Below are positions 42,597-53,039 of a stretch of 64,000 bases of DNA, piece after piece (the first letter of the stretch is position 1; the number at the start of each line of letters is the position of its first letter). Under the pieces are notes generated by a model. That model searched no databases and had not been told where the DNA came from. It saw only the letters and a program-made list of their open reading frames with translations. Made by a program: the position numbers and the translations under genes. Origin of the DNA: Narthecium ossifragum. Taxonomy: Eukaryota; Streptophyta; Magnoliopsida; Dioscoreales; Nartheciaceae. The DNA is taken from contig OY986969.1 in NCBI GenBank assembly GCA_963920575.1, positions 15,671,288 to 15,735,287 of the forward strand, given 5' to 3'.

Positions 42597-43650
42597 ATCT
42601 TGTTCCTCCTCTCTTCTCTCTCGTGCCCGAGCCCTAGCAACACCACCGACCCTCCTTCCCATCCATCTCTGACCTCTCCTGTCACTATCCAAGGCCACCA
42701 TTATCTTCCCTTATCTCCCACGACTCCGCCCATCACTTTTCCATCGCCTCCATCACCTCTGGCGCCTTCCCTGCCAACCCAACCTCCAAGCTCCACCGCC
42801 CTTTCCTTGACCGGCCTCAACCTCACCCACTAAACTGACCTAAGCACCTCGCCGACCATCGTAAACCCTCATCCGACCTCCCCCAGCTACTCCCGAGCCT
42901 CACCGTCGTCCCAGACGCTGATCTCCTCTAAACCCACCGCCGTCGACCTCCAGATCCCGTTGATCCGACATCCCTCCTGCCGATCCGCTTCATTTGATAG
43001 AATCCCCATCCTCCCATGACACCACCGCCAAGATCTTGACCCCTGGCAACGTCTCCTAGTTGGTGATTCACCTCCGGCGGCCCTCATCCCTTGGATCCGA
43101 CTTAGCTTCTTCTCCAAAGCTTCCCTAGTTGACTAAAAGTCAACCTGAATCATCCAATTAACCCAATTCAGTCCAGCCCACTTGACCCGGTCAAGTTCTA
43201 TCCCAATCAGGCTTAGCCAGATTTGAACCAGCTCAAACCAGACTTGATCCAGCTCAAGCCATACTTGATCCAGTTAGCCAGATTCAGCCAATCAAGTCCG
43301 ATCAGACTCAATTCTGATCAATTGGAGTAGTAGAAACCCGATATGAGAGGATTGCGAGTAGACCGCTGGTATTAACTTGGGATTAGAGCTCCGTTCCACC
43401 GACTATGTCGCTAAGAACCTTCCGAAAACATCACCATCATGTACGAAGTACCCCATGAGAGTTGGGAAAAACAAAATCAAGATTTTGCAAGGCAATGTGA
43501 CCCTATGTTTTACCAAGATGGATCATGATAGCAGAGAATTGGAGCAAATCTCCCGTAGATGGTCAACTATAGCTCAAACAAGTCCTACATGGACTCAGAC
43601 TCCGAGGCAGACCCCTACACCAGTTGCAATCCAAATTGCGGAAAAAAGTT
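42597..43650 (+). repeat. LTR-B 3' part and short interior
   Basis: The leader (tcctctcttctctctcgtg..gagccctagc) and the tail (gatcagactcaattctgatcaattgg..cccgatatgagaggatt) match the LTR-B copies at 47535-48794 and 50739-52083. The LTR ends GGTATTA at 43374 and is followed by a primer site, TGGGATTAGAGC (43378-43389). About 260 bp of interior encode ELEQISRR and TPTPVAIQIAE, as in the element at 48911. The start of the LTR is missing, cut at the D LTR. The CACTA relic follows. Confidence 0.75.
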
Positions 43651-44727
43651 AACCGTTGCAATAAACCATAAGTGGTATTGTGCACCGATTTTACAAACTT
43701 AAATTGACATTTACAATATTGTCGTAAAAAAGTTTCCATAAAAACATATAACCTTGCAGCACTTTGCAAACTGTTGTTGCTTAACCGTTGCAATAAACCA
43801 TTTTCCTTCCGCGGTTAGAAAACTACTGCACGTCAATCGCTGATATAAGCAGAACTAATAGCAACAGTTAACATAACCGCTACAAAAAATTTATCTTTTG
43901 CAACAATTGTCAAAACCGTCGTCTTTTAAGTACCGCATTGCAGCGGTTATGAGAAGCACTGCAAATAAACCGCTGCAATAGAACATCTACCAACGGTTTA
44001 CATAGTATTGCTAATGAATTGCTGCCATAAATATAACTATTAGGGACAATTATATAAACGGCTGGAATTCTTGCAGTGGTTAGAAAACCGCTGCACGTCA
44101 ACCGTTGCTATAAGTAAAACTAATAGTGGCAGTTAACATAACCGCTGCAAACAATTTATCTTTTACAAAAATTCTCAAAGCCGTCGTCTTTTAAGTACCA
44201 CATTGCAACGGTTATGAGAAGCGCTGCAAATAAACCGCTGCTATAGAACATCTATCAGCGATTTACATACTGTTGCTAATGAACCGCTGCCAAAAATATA
44301 ACTATTAGCGACAGTTATGTAAAATGCTGCAATCAACCACTACTATAAATAGAACTAATAGCGATAGCTAACATAACTGTTGCAAACAATTTATCTTTTG
44401 TAACAATTGTCAAAACCGTTGTCCTTTAAGTACCACGTCGCAGCGGTTATGAGAAGCGCTGCAAATAAACTGTTGCTATAGAAGATGATCTATCAGCGGT
44501 TTACATACTGTAGCTAAGGAGCCGTTGCCAAAAATAGAACTATTAGCGACAGTTATGTAAACCGTTGCAAGTTGTATATTTTTTGCAACATATTAACCAA
44601 AACTGCTGCTATAAAACTTCCTTTCAGTAACGATTACATCTAAACCGCTGTCGTATTTAAATTTATAGCAGCACTTTCTCAACCGCTGCAATACAACCGT
44701 TGCAGAATGAGGTAATTTTTTATAGTG
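43651..44727 (-). mobile_element. CACTA transposon relic with subterminal repeats
   Basis: The right end, read on minus, is CACTATAAAAAATTACC, a CACTA-type terminus, at 44727. Inside are about thirty copies of accgctgcaata or its variants in both orientations (aaccgttgcaat, cagcggtt, agcggttatg), typical of subterminal transposase-binding repeats. Longer blocks repeat too, such as atttatcttttgcaacaatt, three or four times. No matching CACTA end was found on the left, so it is truncated or fused there. No transposase frame is present, so it is non-autonomous. It interrupts LTR-B sequence. Confidence 0.8.
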
Positions 44728-44810
44728 CAATCAAGTCCGATTTGACTCAATTCGGATCAATTAAAGTAGTAGAGGCCCGATACGAGAGGATTACGAGTAT
44801 ATAGTTCGTA
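44728..44810 (+). repeat. LTR-B tail fragment
   Basis: Matches the end of LTR-B (caatcaagtccgatttgac, cccgatacgagaggattacg) and stops near 44807. It forms the right flank of the CACTA relic and marks the left edge of the gene island. Confidence 0.7.
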
Positions 44811-45253
44811 GCAGTGACACATTTGATCTCTGAGCGTGTCCGAAAAAGACAGTGTTCGGCCACGTTTATGAGGTTAAAAGGGTCAAGGGAAAATGGGTTA
44901 CGGCCTCGATTATAAGAGGAAAGAAGATCGAGCTGAAATTGCAAATTTGATTTAAAATATAAAAATTTCTTAAGCATATAACAAATCGGGCTTGGGTTAC
45001 TGCCATGTGTCATCCATCACTCAAGTGAAACCACCTCCTACTTTCCCTCCTAATAGCATTGCTTATCGAGATACGTCCACACTCCATGCATGCATGACAC
45101 AGTCAAAGATGTAACCTCCCATGAGCCCATGATTTCCACTTCTCTCTCTACCTCTCCTTTCTATTAACCCCCTCCCATCGCCACCTCCAGCTCTGTTACC
45201 CCCACTCCTAGCTAGCTCCTAATTCTTGTAATACTTTTCAAGCCCAAACCACT
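44811..45253 (+). promoter_or_regulatory. Upstream region of the phytocyanin gene
   Basis: This 440-bp non-repetitive interval has an A/T-rich stretch with a TATA-like atataaaa near 44956-44965. Closer to the ATG there is a CT-rich stretch (cacttctctctctacctctcc, about 45137-45157), common in plant 5' leaders. Which TATA is used cannot be told from sequence. Confidence 0.4.
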
Positions 45254-45915
45254 ATGGCGACTCTCTTGCTTTCCATCTGCAAGCTCTGTCTCGTGCTATT
45301 CCTCGCTGCCATCTCCTCCACAGCCTCGTCCTTCGAGTTCGAAGTCGGCGGTGATGCCGGCTGGACCGTGCCCACCTCCAAGAACACAAAGCTCTACTAC
45401 AACCACTGGGCCTCAAAGAACCGCTTCCAGATCGGCGACACCATCAGTAGTTTTCTCATTACCATGCACCAGCGCGCATGTGCCCAAACGTATATATCTA
45501 TTTCACCTACATTTTACCATTTTTATGTTGTTGTGCTGTAGATTTCAAGTACGAGAAGGACTCAGTGATGGTGGTGACGGAGAAGGAGTACGAGAGGTGC
45601 TCGTCGGCGCACCCGGCGTTCTACTCCAACAATGGCAACACAGAGTACAAGTTCGACCACTCCGGCACTTATTACTTCATCAGCGGCATCGCCGGCCACT
45701 GCGAGAGGGGCCAGAAGATGATCATCAAGGTGATGGGCCACTCCGAGAGCCCCGTCGGCTCTCCCCCCGGAAACGGCACCGTGACCCCCCTCAGCCCGCC
45801 GGGTTCTGATCCTGATGATGATGATTCCAGTGGTGTAGTCGTTAGGGTTTCTAGGATGGCTCTTTTCGTGTATGTGTTGGTTGTAGTGATCTCAGCTTGT
45901 GTTACCTTCTTTTAG
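45254..45915 (+). CDS. Early nodulin-like protein (phytocyanin), two exons
   Basis: Exon 1 is 45254-45446, the intron 45447-45541 (GT..AG, 95 bp, phase 1) and exon 2 45542-45915. The split codon makes Asn65 in GDTINFKYEKDS, restoring the family motif and giving 188 residues. Parts in order: signal peptide (1-26, cleavage before FEFEVGG), plastocyanin-like domain (27-128), a short Pro/Ser/Gly stretch with NGT as in arabinogalactan-type regions, then a hydrophobic tail (ALFVYVLVVVISACV) typical of GPI attachment. Cys84 and Cys118 can form the conserved disulfide. Of the type-1 copper ligands, His117 remains, but Ser112 replaces the Cys and the first His is absent, so copper binding is unlikely. 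Such proteins sit on the outer plasma membrane; their role is structural or signalling. Unbroken and best read as a working gene. Confidence 0.93.
45447..45541 (+). other. Intron of the phytocyanin gene
   Basis: The donor is ATCA|GTAGTT and the acceptor TGCTGTAG|ATTTC. It is T-rich before the acceptor (ccatttttatgttgttgtgc). The position, at the GDT-FKY junction, is the usual single-intron site of plant phytocyanin genes. Confidence 0.9.
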
Positions 45916-46836
45916 GTTTAATCTTTTTCTGGTGTGTCTAGTTAGGTCTTTTCTTATTGGCGTGTCTCGGCTTCTTTTTTTTGTTTAGTAGATTTTGTTT
46001 GTCTATTACGATTCTTCTTTCTCATTCTGGAGCTGTCCGTATTATAATGAAAACCTTGTCGCGTTGTCGTATATCCAAAATTTTCTATTCGATCATTAAC
46101 TTTTTCATTTCGTTAATTAACTCAGTACTTCAGATAGCGAGAGATGGAAAATAGTGTTACAATGTTCAAAAGTCTGCACGTCTAGTTTTGAATTCTGAGC
46201 ATGCATGGAGTTCATGTCTAGATGCATCAAAAAGATAAAGAACTTGAATCTAATCTTTTTGAAGCATTTATTATCTAAAACTAGCGTAGGTCTCGTGCCC
46301 CTGGCACATACATTACTGCTACCCACTGCTCGTTGCTCTCCTCGTCTCCCATATCGGTTCTACCACATGTCTGCTATTCATTTGTAGAAACCTATCTAAC
46401 CGAAGCAAAGGTGATTCTCCGTCATTGGATTGAATGGATCTGAACCCATAGGTTAAGGTTTATTCTCTTTCCATTACCTCTATTATAAGGTTTTTTTTTT
46501 TCCTTCTTGTGAGTCACGAGGCTGGGCTTTACAACATTAATTTGGCTACTCATGAGCCATGTCAGATGGCATACCGTCCGCTATCGACAAAACTCCGCCC
46601 ACTGGCAGGAAAAAAGCCTCCTCGAAAGCCTATCGGCTTGTAGGTTACAACATCTAAAACATGACTCCTTCAAACTGACATGATAAAGCCCAAGCACGCG
46701 TAACTCCATCACTGATCCCCGTGGCCACGGTTCTCATCCATTGAGGTACTTAACTGTGGTCCGTCGGGCTGCCTTATTTGATTTCATAAAATTTAATAAC
46801 AATAAGAGCTATTGTTTTGACAAAACACAAATCCCA
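45916..46836 (+). other. 3' flank of the phytocyanin gene and unassigned sequence
   Basis: The T-rich sequence after the stop contains a candidate poly(A) signal region (attataatgaaaa, about 46032). From about 46140 to 46836 I see no gene or repeat known from the rest of the window. A T-homopolymer of about 12 lies at 46491-46502. Confidence 0.4.
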
Positions 46837-46849
46837 TTAAAGTTTTAAA

Positions 46850-47354
46850 TAGTCTAACATTGATAAAAAAAATATCATCATTTTGGTACAATAAATTGGA
46901 AATAAATGTAATAGCAAATGCATATATGACAAAGAAGTATCATCATTTTCAAAAAGAAAGTATGGAAACCAAAATACCACATATTTAGAAGGAGAGTACT
47001 CTACCAAGGAAATTGCTTGAACCAAGAGTGTTGGAATCGGCGATATTGTTGTCCGAATTCATATCGTGGGTACTCGTCTAATTTGGGTTGATATGACCCC
47101 AATTTAATATAAGCTCATCTGATTTCATCACAGATATTATGATGATGCTTCCATATAGGGATACACAAACAAGAATCACGTTCAAGAGACTCACTAGCAA
47201 TTTCAACTCTTTGAGATTTAGGAGGAGGAGACTCACTGGCATTTGAATTGCCCACACCCGATGGTGAAGGTGTATCACTTATGGATGTATCATCTCTTGG
47301 TTTAAAAAAGGACAACAGTGTGTTTCTTCTCTTTCTTTCTTGATTTGCCATCAC
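46850..47354 (-). pseudogene. hAT-type (TTF/ZMYM1-like) transposase N-terminal fragment
   Basis: On the minus strand from 47354, MMANQERKRRNTLLSFFKP begins like the N-terminus of plant hAT-derived proteins with a TTF-type zinc finger. The frame continues SLERDSCLCIPIW..CDEIR, meets TGA (near 47114), then reads on in frame as AYIKLGSYQPKLDEYP and QQYRRFQHSWFKQFPW. A frameshift follows, and EYSPSKYVVFWFPYFLF continues in another frame. The pattern RDP-x-IW, DEIRRAYI, QPKL and EYSPSKDAAFCFPC is known for this family. At least one stop and one shift are present, and the catalytic part is missing. Confidence 0.75.
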
Positions 47355-47529
47355 AATGAAAAACCCAAAATCCTGTATAATTTATATGCACGTTCAACTA
47401 TCTAGTAACTCAAAACAATCACAATAAAATGTAAATCTTACGTATAGTATAAAGCAACTAATAAAACAAGCTAGTGTTGTATTCTGTAAGGCATAACTTC
47501 TTTTTCATCACTCTATATTCTTTAAGACA
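47355..47529. other. Short A/T-rich interval
   Basis: No gene seen. It contains a near repeat (attctgtaaggcataactt and attctttaagacataactt) just before the LTR-B insertion site. Confidence 0.4.
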
Positions 47530-47534
47530 TAACT

Positions 47535-48794
47535 TGATACGAGTCGATCCGACTCGACCAACAGGGCCCGAACAGAGAAGAGGAACCAAACTGGTTCAGC
47601 CTCTTTCCTAATTTGACTTGGACTTCCCTAGTTCAAGCTAGAGTATTTAATTAGGATTTATCATTAGTCTTTTATATTTAATTGAGTCCTAATTGATATT
47701 TGATTGTTAGGAGTTAATTAAGAGTCCATTTGAGTTAGGAAGTTGAGTTGAGTTTGAAAGCATTATTACTTGCTAATTGAGCAAGGGGGTTTCCTAGTTG
47801 GATTAGGAATCTGTGAAGGTCTCTATAAAAGGACCTCATTAGTTTGTATTATGATGATAAATGATGAATAGAATTATTAAGAATAGTTGATTAGAATATC
47901 ATAGGAGTAGAGGTACTGTAAATTCCACCGAAAATCCACCAGAAATCCATCTTCTTCCCCGTCGGTCACCTTCTCCGCAGCCCCCACCGGATTTCTCTCT
48001 CCCCGTCACTTTCTCTCTCCACTACGTCATCGCCACTATTCATCGTCTTCCCTCTTCTCTCTCCCGTGGCCAAACCCTAGCTACCGCCGGCCATTCCTCC
48101 GTCCAGCCTCTCCGACCACCCCCGTCGCCACCTGAACCCGCCATCGTCTTCCCCTAAGCCCCACGACCCCGACCATCTATTCCCGGTCGCCCTTCACCAT
48201 CTCCGATGAGTCCCACGGCAACCCAACTTCACAGCCGCCGTCCGCCATACGACCCGATCTCAGCCCTAAACCTTCATAAAACCCTTCCCCGCCCTCCGTA
48301 GACCCGATCCCGACCTTCCCTGGTCGTTCCTAGCCCCAGCCGAGCCTCCCCGTCGTCCCCGACGCCGGCCGACCCAACCTTCACCGCCGTTTCCCCCAGA
48401 TCCCGTCGATCCGGCATCCCTCCGGGCGATCCACTCCGGTGGATCTGTTCCCCATCAACCCACGACCTTCCCTGCCAAGATCCCGACCGTCGTCGACGCC
48501 TCTACGTCGGCGATCCACTCCGGCGACTTCTCAGCCCTTGGATCAACTCCGGTTCAGCCTAACCAAATTGGCTGAGCCAACTTGAGCCGGTTCAGCCAAG
48601 CGACTTAGCCCAATCCGAGCCAGATCCAGTTCCTTGAGCCAATCAACCAATCAGACTTGACCCAGTCAAGTCCTATCCTATCAAGCTCAGCCAGATCTGA
48701 ACCAGCACAAGCCAGATCCGATCCAGCTAGTCAGTTTCAGCCAATTGGACTCAAATCAAGTCTGATCAGGCCGATTCTGATCGATTGGAGCAGT
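47535..48794 (+). repeat. 5' LTR of the LTR-B element, 3'-truncated
   Basis: Aligned with 50739-52083 until gattggagcagta. The following section ending CGTATCA and the primer site seen at 43374-43389 are missing; sequence resumes with cggagtacccc, the equivalent of 43445. TATA box ctataaaagg near 47823. Confidence 0.88.
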
Positions 48795-50738
48795 ACGGAG
48801 TACCCCAGGAAAGTTTGGAGGAGCAATTCATGATTCTGCAGGCCCGGTTGAAGCTCTGTTCAACTTTGATGGAACGATAAAGCAGAAACACGGAGCACAC
48901 CATTAGAGAGTTGGAGCAGATCTCCAATCGTGGGTCGAGGCTAACTCAGACTTCGAGCCAGACTCCTACCCCAGCTACAAAGATTGCGGAACCTGACCCT
49001 GAGCCAACTCAGATTATGACTCCGGTTGTAATTTCAAGTCCGACTGAGACACCAGCAATAAGTAAGGGAGAAAAGATCCATGAGCTAATCGAGAAGTAGC
49101 AACCGTCCGATTCTCAGATCGAACCAAAGCACCTGCTAATGCAACCTCTGCCAGACCATGGTGAACACTTTCTACCACATTCTCATGATTTTTCTGGAAT
49201 TTTAGCTATTTTTCCAGATTTTTCCCGAGATTTTCTCTTGCCACCCGGATTGGCTCGAGCCGCGGCTCACCCTCGGCTTAACCACATGGCTCGTCTTCTT
49301 CCTCGCGACCGGCTCATCGCGGGCTCGGAACGGCTGAAGAGTGAGCCGTCCCCATCCCTCCACCGGGGACCGTCGCCTGCCCGCCCTTTCATGGAAAACC
49401 CGCCCCTGGAGCTTAGGCGACCTTCCCCGTCGCCTTCCTACCCGGTCCAGGCCTCGCCCGTCCTCTCCTCCAGCTCCGGCGACTACACCCGACAAGGACT
49501 CGGAACTCCACCGCCCTATGCCGCCGTTCCACACCCCCGCTGACCTCGGAAAGACGTCCAGAAGGACCGGAGTCCTTCCCCGAAGCAACCTTGGCCTGCC
49601 GCGACCACGAAGGAAGCCTGGATCGCCGAGATCCAATTCCGGCGAACTCCCCTGTTCTGGCCTCCTTCAATCCGCCACTTCCCGAGGATGATCCCAAGAT
49701 CAAACCTCACGAGAAAGGTCCCAAGACCTTCCCGTACCTGTCCCCGACGAGCTCAAGCATCGTCGCGGCCTAGAACATCGGCGAACACCGGCGACGAACT
49801 CCACCGCGCCGCCACCTTCAGATCCGGCGTGTTGGAAGCCCCATCCAGCGATCAAACCGTACGGATAGACTCGCCAGGTCCCTGCGAAGCTTCCTGTGCC
49901 GTTGCCACACTCCGGCGACCTGGTTTCGCCGTTGATCCAGCTCCGGCAGCTTTTCAGCCGTCCGATCAAGACTGCAACTTGATCCAGCCGTTTGATCAGC
50001 CTGATTTTCGATCCAGTGGTTCCGATCTTCGATCTGAACCTGATCCAAGAGTCCTCAGCAATCAGGACCATCCAGATCAACTCCAGGTGATCAAGAAGCA
50101 TCCTCAGCCATTGATCAAGCATTCAAAGGTTGATATGAGCTATGAAAGGAGCTACCCTCCTTATTCAAATGCCATATTCAATCTGATCAGATCTGACTAT
50201 GATGATAACACCGGTTTAGCTCAACTGACTCAAGTCCAGATTGACACCGATAGAGCCAACCATGTCAGACAGGTTTGGACCAGAGTACGATTCAGCACAG
50301 CTGAAGATTCAACTTGGTTCAACCAACTTCTAGCCCAGACTAGTGCAGCAGAAGCATGGTCCAAGCATCTTCACTTCAGATTGGACCAAAGCCAGCTTGA
50401 CCCAGATTCAAGCCAAGTCCCTGCACAGTTGATCAGACCATGGAGATCAGATCCCATCCTATGGTCATGGGCAACACTACTGATGGGACATGATGAGGAT
50501 GATCCAGGAGAGCCATTGAAGATCTTATTCTTGGAGCTATCTGAGCCGTCAGATCGACCTCCAGATGCTCCTTCAGCACTGCCCCTGCTACCCCTGGATC
50601 CGTCATGGGATCGACCCGGTTTCTCTCCACCGAGTCCAGAGCTATAGCAGCAAGTTGATTCAGTCCAGCCACATAGAGCCATCCTACCTGACTTGACCCT
50701 GGCCTTGAGGACAAGGCCAATTCTGAAGGAAGGGGGGA
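48795..50738 (+). pseudogene. LTR-B interior with conserved pre-PPT frame
   Basis: 48795-49130 encodes a gag-like start (ELEQISNRGSR; IAEPDPEPTQ; GEKIHELIEK), shared with 43540-43640 and with E3. 49180-50050 resembles 62960-63740 of the Athila-type element (for example ggatagactcgcc; ttcagccgtccgat). The 319-residue frame 49688-50647 ends with MSYERSYPPYSNAIFNLIRS, an acidic stretch and RPGFSPPSPEL, related to the E3 frames at 16461 and 16920. The frame then runs by a stop into LRTRPILKEGGM, encoded over the polypurine tract. I recognise no enzyme; treat as remnant or uncharacterised element protein. Confidence 0.5.
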
Positions 50739-52083
50739 TGATACGAGTCGATCCGACTCGACCAACTGGACCCGAACAAAGAAGAGGAACTAAACTAGTT
50801 CAACCTCTTTCCTAGTTTGATTTGGACTTCCCTAGTTCAAGCTAGAGTATTTAATTAGGATTTATCATTAGTCTTTTATATTTAATTGAGCCCTAATTGA
50901 TATTTGATTATTAGGAATTAATTAAGAGTCCATTTGAGTTAGGAAGTTGAGTTGAGTCTGAAAGCATTATTACTTGCTAATTGAGCAAGGGGGTTTCCTA
51001 GTTGGATTAGGAATCTGTCAAGGTCTCTATAAAAGGACCTCATTAGTTTGTATTATGATGATGAATGATGAATAGAATTATTAAGAATAGTTGATTAGAA
51101 TATAATAGGAGTAAAATATCATAGGAGTAGAATATCATAGGAGTAGAGGTAATGTAGATTCCACCGAAAATCCACTAGAAATCCATCTTCTTCTCCGTCG
51201 GTCACCTTCTCCGCAGCCGGCACCGCCCCCACCGGATTTCTCTCTCCCCGTCACTTTCTCTCTCCGCTACGTCATCACCACTATTCATCGTCTTTCCTCT
51301 TCTCTCTCCCGTGGCCAAACCCTAGCTACCGCCGGCCATTCCTCCGTCCAGCCTCTCCGACCACCCCCCGTCGCCACCTAAACCCGCCATCGTCTTCCCC
51401 TATGCCCCACGACCCCGGCCATCTATTCCCCTTCGCCCTTCACCATCTCCGGTGAGTCCCATGGCAACCCAACTTCACAGCCGCCGTCCGCCATACGACC
51501 CGATCTCAGCCCTAAACCTTCATAAAACCCTTCCTCGCCCTCCGTAGACCCGATCCCGACCTTCCCTGATCGTTCCTGGCCCCAGTCGAGCCTCCCCGTC
51601 GTCCCCGACGCCGGCTGACCCATCCTTCACCGCCGTTTCCCCCAGATCCCGTCGATCCGGCATCCCTCCGGGCGATCCACTCCGGTGGATCTGTTCCCCA
51701 TCAACCCACGACCTTCCCTGCCAAGATCCCGACCGCCGCCGACGCCCCTACGCCGGCGATCCACTCCGGCGACTTCTCAGCCCTTGGATCAACTTCGGTT
51801 CAGCCCAACCAAATTGGCTCAGCCAACTTGAGCCGGTTCAGCCAAGCCACTTAGCCCAATCCGAGCCAAATCCAGTTTCTTGAGCCAATCAACCAATCAG
51901 ACTTGACCCAGTCAAGTCCCATCCTATCAAGCTCAGCCAGATCTGAACCAGCTCAAGCCAGATCCGATCCAGCTAGTCAGTTTCAGCCAATTGGACTCAA
52001 ATCAAGTCTGATCAGGCCGATTCTGATCGATTGGAGCAGTAGAGACCCGATACGAGAGGATTACGAGTAGACCGCTCGTATCA
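50739..52083 (+). repeat. 3' LTR of the LTR-B element (intact)
   Basis: This 1345-bp LTR has ends TGATAC and GTATCA. A short tandem repeat ataggagtagaatatcataggagtag lies at about 51105-51145 and is absent from the 5' LTR. C-rich leader (ctcccgtggccaaaccctag) and a tail with gatccgatccagctag words. Confidence 0.88.
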
Positions 52084-52088
52084 TAACT

Positions 52089-53035
52089 CATGAGGACTTC
52101 ATAGATTATTATGTAGATTGCTAGGAATATTTGTTACAACCAATTCCTAGGAATATTTGCATGAGTTTGTGAAGAGAAATTTATAAACTAGGAAGTAAGG
52201 TTTTGCTTTAAATTGAACCAATCTACATAATAAAGCTCATGAGGACTTCATAGATTAGCAATCTACATATTATATATGTGAGGATGGGCCACTAACTCTC
52301 TGGTCTCCAACTCCTAAGCCAATTAATTAATTTTTAACTCTTGTCTCTTAAGCATGCTTCATCATCAACTACCAGATTCCCATAAACTAATTAATTATTT
52401 ACTTCTAAGCATGCTTTAGGTGAATTATATATATAAATCCATCATACAATCATCTTTTCTTTTCCCAAATCCCTAATCTATACAATAACACAACCCTAAA
52501 AAACTAGGGTTTTCCCATATGGAATCAATTCCACCATTAAAAAAACAAGAATCAAGCCACCATTTTTCAAGAATAATTAAAAATCACTAAAGAATCTAAT
52601 AGAGAAATAGGAAGAAATTACCTCTTTTTCGATGAAGAGCAGCTTGAATCTCCCTCTATCCTTTACATGGAATTGATGGAAGAGATGAAATTCTGAGTAT
52701 TTGATCTCAAAAAAATTTAGGGAAGAAACAATTTGGGATTTAGATGGAGAAAAGGAGAAGATAGAGTGAAGAAAAATCGATTTCTCTCTCTCTCTGCATT
52801 TCTTGCGAGCAGACAATTTTAGGGTTCAGGTGGGCTTGCTCAACAGCTCAAGTAAGTAACCCTTAAGTGAGCTTGGGCCTTGGGCTAAACATTTTTTGTT
52901 TTTTTTTTCTAACTGGGTTAAACAAAATATCCTAGGGCTAAACCAAATATCCTAAGAGGCTTTCTTGTGGGCTGCCCGTGCTACAACATGGTGCAACCTA
53001 CTCTTAGGTCCACCCCTGACTGTTGCCTTGGAGTC
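52089..53035. other. Unassigned A/T-rich interval
   Basis: No gene or known repeat recognised. The segment ctcatgaggacttcatagatt occurs twice (about 52087 and 52223), and nearby caatctacataata and tattatgtagattg are inverted copies of each other. A minus-strand frame at 52577-52816 has no recognisable domain. Confidence 0.4.
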
Positions 53036-53039
53036 CGAT

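Larger units (their letters stand above)
47535..52083 (+). mobile_element. LTR-B retrotransposon (complete, non-autonomous)
   Basis: 5' LTR from 47535, interior, polypurine tract (50725-50738) and 3' LTR 50739-52083, with a perfect duplication TAACT (47530-47534 and 52084-52088). LTR ends are TGATAC and GTATCA. The interior is only about 1.9 kb with no RT, RNase H or integrase, so it depends on proteins supplied in trans. The 5' LTR lacks its last part and the primer-binding site through a deletion at about 48794, so this copy can no longer prime normally; the damage came after insertion. Confidence 0.9.

Noticed and set aside
42036..42701. Arg/Glu-rich frames in the D LTR
   Set aside because: Purine/pyrimidine-rich LTR sequence near CT repeats; no start context or domain.
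45351..45809. 152-residue frame overlapping the phytocyanin gene in another reading frame
   Set aside because: Crosses the intron without splicing and reads the domain out of frame.
49202..50122. Antisense frames in the LTR-B interior
   Set aside because: Opposite strand of element sequence; no domain, and the sense frame carries the shared motifs.
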